Assembly (NCBI RefSeq): GCF_900101505.1
Contig: NZ_FMZI01000006.1
Span: 1 to 64,000, forward strand
DNA: 64,000 nt
Direction of reading: 5' to 3'
Source of the DNA: Antarctobacter albus
GTDB taxonomy: Bacteria > Pseudomonadota > Alphaproteobacteria > Rhodobacterales > Rhodobacteraceae
Shown one piece after another: positions 62,497 through 64,000 of the stretch (the first letter of the stretch is position 1; each line of letters starts with the position of its first letter). Under the pieces are notes generated by a model. That model had not been told where the DNA came from, searched no databases, and saw only the letters and a list, made by a program, of their open reading frames with translations. The position numbers and the translations under genes were made by a program.

Positions 62497-64000
62497 TCAG
62501 GCCACAAGGCTCTCGGCGCGCTTGAGGTCGACCGAGACAAGCTGGCTGACGCCCTGCTCCTGCATGGTCACGCCGAACAGCCGGTCCATCCGCGCCATCG
62601 TCACCGCGTGGTGGGTGATGATCAGGAACCGCGTGTCCGTGCGACGGCACATCTCGTCCAGCATGTCGCAGAACCGGGTCACGTTGGCATCGTCCAGCGG
62701 CGCGTCCACCTCGTCCAGCACACAGATCGGCGAGGGGTTGGCCATGAAGACCGCAAAGATCAGCGCCAGGCAGGTCAGGGTCTGTTCACCGCCAGACATC
62801 AGCGACAGGGTCGACAGTTTCTTGCCCGGTGGCTGGCACATGATCTCCAGCCCGGCCTCCAGCGGGTCGTCGCTTTCGACCATCATCAGGCTGGCCTCGC
62901 CGCCGCCGAAAAGATGGGTAAACAGCATCGAGAAATTGCTGTTCACCTGCTCGAAAGCGGTCAGCAGGCGTTCACGCCCTTCGCGGTTGAGGCTGGCAAT
63001 GCCCGAGCGCAGCGTCTTGACCGCCTCTTCGAGGTCGGATTTTTCCGCCACCAGCGTGTCATGCTCTTCCTGCACTTCCTTGGCGTCTTCCTCGGCACGC
63101 AGGTTGACCGCACCCAAGGCATCGCGTTGGCGTTTCAGGCGCGACACCTCGGCCTCGATCTTGTCCGAGGCGGGCATCTGGTCCGGGTCCACGTCCAATT
63201 GCTCCAAGAGCGTCGCCGGCGTGGTTTCCAACTCGTCGGTGATGCGCTCTGCGGCGGCCTCGACGGTTTCGCGGGCGGCCTCGGCCCGTGCCTCGGCCCG
63301 CGCCCGCGCCTCTCTCGCCTCACCGGCCTGACGTTCGGCGTCGCGTTCGGCGGTGATCGCCTCGCGCAGGGCGCTTTCAGCCGCCGACAATGCATCGCTG
63401 GCCGCCGCCTTGCGGTCTTCGGCCGTTTCCATCGCGCCGGTCAGGTCGTCGCGCTGCGCCTCCAACTCGCCGGGGACCTCCTCGGCCTGGGCCAGTTCCG
63501 CTTCGCTCTCGGCCTTGCGCTCGGCCAGTTCGGTGGCGCGTTTCTCGGCGGTTTCCAGGCGATGGCGCCAGCCCGACAGGTCCTTGGTCACCTGCTGGGC
63601 GCGCCCCTTGCGGGCCTCGCCGTCGCGGCGCAACTCGTCATGGGCAGAGCGGCGGGCCATCATGGTCATCCGCGCGGCCTCGACCGTCATCTTGATGTCT
63701 TCGGCCTGCGCGCGCGCCTCTTCGAGATCGTCCAACCCTTCGAGTGCGCGCTCGGCCTCTTTCAGCTGGCCGCGTGCCGCGCCGGCCTCGTCCTCGTAGC
63801 GCTTGACCGACAGGCTCGCGCTTTCCACCTTGCCCTCGGCCATGTCGCGTTCGGCCTCGGCGCGGCTTTGCGCCCGGGCGGCCTCTGTCACGGCCTGATC
63901 CGCCGCGCGCCGTGCCGCGCGCGCCGCCTTGTCGGCCTCGGTCAGCGCGCTCAACTGCGCCACCAGCGCCTCATGCGCGGCCTGCGTCCCTTCGAGCTGC
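62497..64000 (-). CDS. smc: Chromosome segregation protein SMC, C-terminal part
   Basis: The frame is open to the window end. About 500 residues are present: a long coiled coil (alanine, glutamate and arginine rich), then the C-terminal ATPase lobe with signature [18 protein letters not shown], Walker [18 protein letters not shown] and D-loop. SMC organises and segregates chromosomes with ScpA/ScpB. The hinge and N-terminal lobe lie beyond 64000. Confidence 0.92.
   Translation of the reverse strand, partial: QLEGTQAAHEALVAQLSALTEADKAARAARRAADQAVTEAARAQSRAEAERDMAEGKVESASLSVKRYEDEAGAARGQLKEAERALEGLDDLEEARAQAEDIKMTVEAARMTMMARRSAHDELRRDGEARKGRAQQVTKDLSGWRHRLETAEKRATELAERKAESEAELAQAEEVPGELEAQRDDLTGAMETAEDRKAAASDALSAAESALREAITAERDAERQAGEAREARARAEARAEAARETVEAAAERITDELETTPATLLEQLDVDPDQMPASDKIEAEVSRLKRQRDALGAVNLRAEEDAKEVQEEHDTLVAEKSDLEEAVKTLRSGIASLNREGRERLLTAFEQVNSNFSMLFTHLFGGGEASLMMVESDDPLEAGLEIMCQPPGKKLSTLSLMSGGEQTLTCLALIFAVFMANPSPICVLDEVDAPLDDANVTRFCDMLDEMCRRTDTRFLIITHHAVTMARMDRLFGVTMQEQGVSQLVSVDLKRAESLVA

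Overview
The window is high-GC alphaproteobacterial DNA, most likely from the Rhodobacteraceae (Roseobacter group). This rests on gene content: a Hint-domain protein, DUF1150 beside Hsp20, an ATP12 chaperone, Pcs-type phosphatidylcholine synthase, an AapJ-type binding protein, a fused ATP sulfurylase/APS kinase next to an EPS-associated MarR-type domain, and an HGGxSTG/XRE phage-type protein. No database search was possible, so all names are recognised from motifs and family knowledge.

Region 1 (about 1-13,990) is accessory DNA ending at a tRNA-Arg(ACG) gene on the minus strand, a typical integration site. Its outer parts look like a decaying phage-satellite or integrative-element replication module: an IS5-type transposase remnant, a winged-helix-type ORF cut by that IS, a Toprim/zinc primase-like protein, a frameshifted DUF3987 helicase-like gene and a second frameshifted gene on the left; a C-terminal DNA methyltransferase fragment, a small zinc-finger ORF and an XRE/HGGxSTG gene on the right. 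Between them sits a block of about 9 kb bounded by an IS66 transposase fragment and an IS3-family transposase fragment. It carries a minus-strand cluster resembling the core of alginate (mannuronan) synthesis: an Alg44-like PilZ protein without the periplasmic domain, an Alg8-like synthase, GDP-mannose 6-dehydrogenase (AlgD-like), then an RTX repeat protein. A complete 2,893-bp IS1595-family transposon (6665-9557; 24-bp inverted repeats, 23/24 identical; perfect 8-bp target duplication AAAGGGAA) has split this cluster. Besides its transposase the transposon carries an XRE-ImmA/IrrE protease, a DUF4411 PIN-like protein and a small third ORF, a toxin-antitoxin-like passenger.

Region 2 (about 14,000-49,100) is core chromosome: a sensor kinase; a flavin oxidoreductase/TVP38 pair; rpmH-rnpA-yidD; ttcA; an EAL phosphodiesterase; yidC-MOSC-yihA-argB; a sixA-like phosphatase; an amino-acid binding protein; atp12, a HAD phosphatase, an RluC-like synthase and crcB; a haem/ferric-reductase-like membrane protein with a Tat-exported dioxygenase-like protein; rarA; a Do-like protease; pcs; a transglutaminase; xylBA; ubiK; lgt-midA-pgeF; a Hint protein; lrp; trxB; and a MarR-ATP sulfurylase/APS kinase reading-frame fusion.

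Region 3 (49,100-64,000) opens with a tandem array of three secreted peptidoglycan-binding/metalloprotease-like proteins (four repeat units, one with its zinc site destroyed), followed by a divergent autotransporter-type barrel protein, a glycosyltransferase-like ORF, DUF1150-hsp20 behind a heat-shock-type promoter, a YdcH-like protein, purEK, an isolated phnM, a lipase-like hydrolase, a Nudix hydrolase, an EamA exporter, and the 3' part of smc running off the window end.
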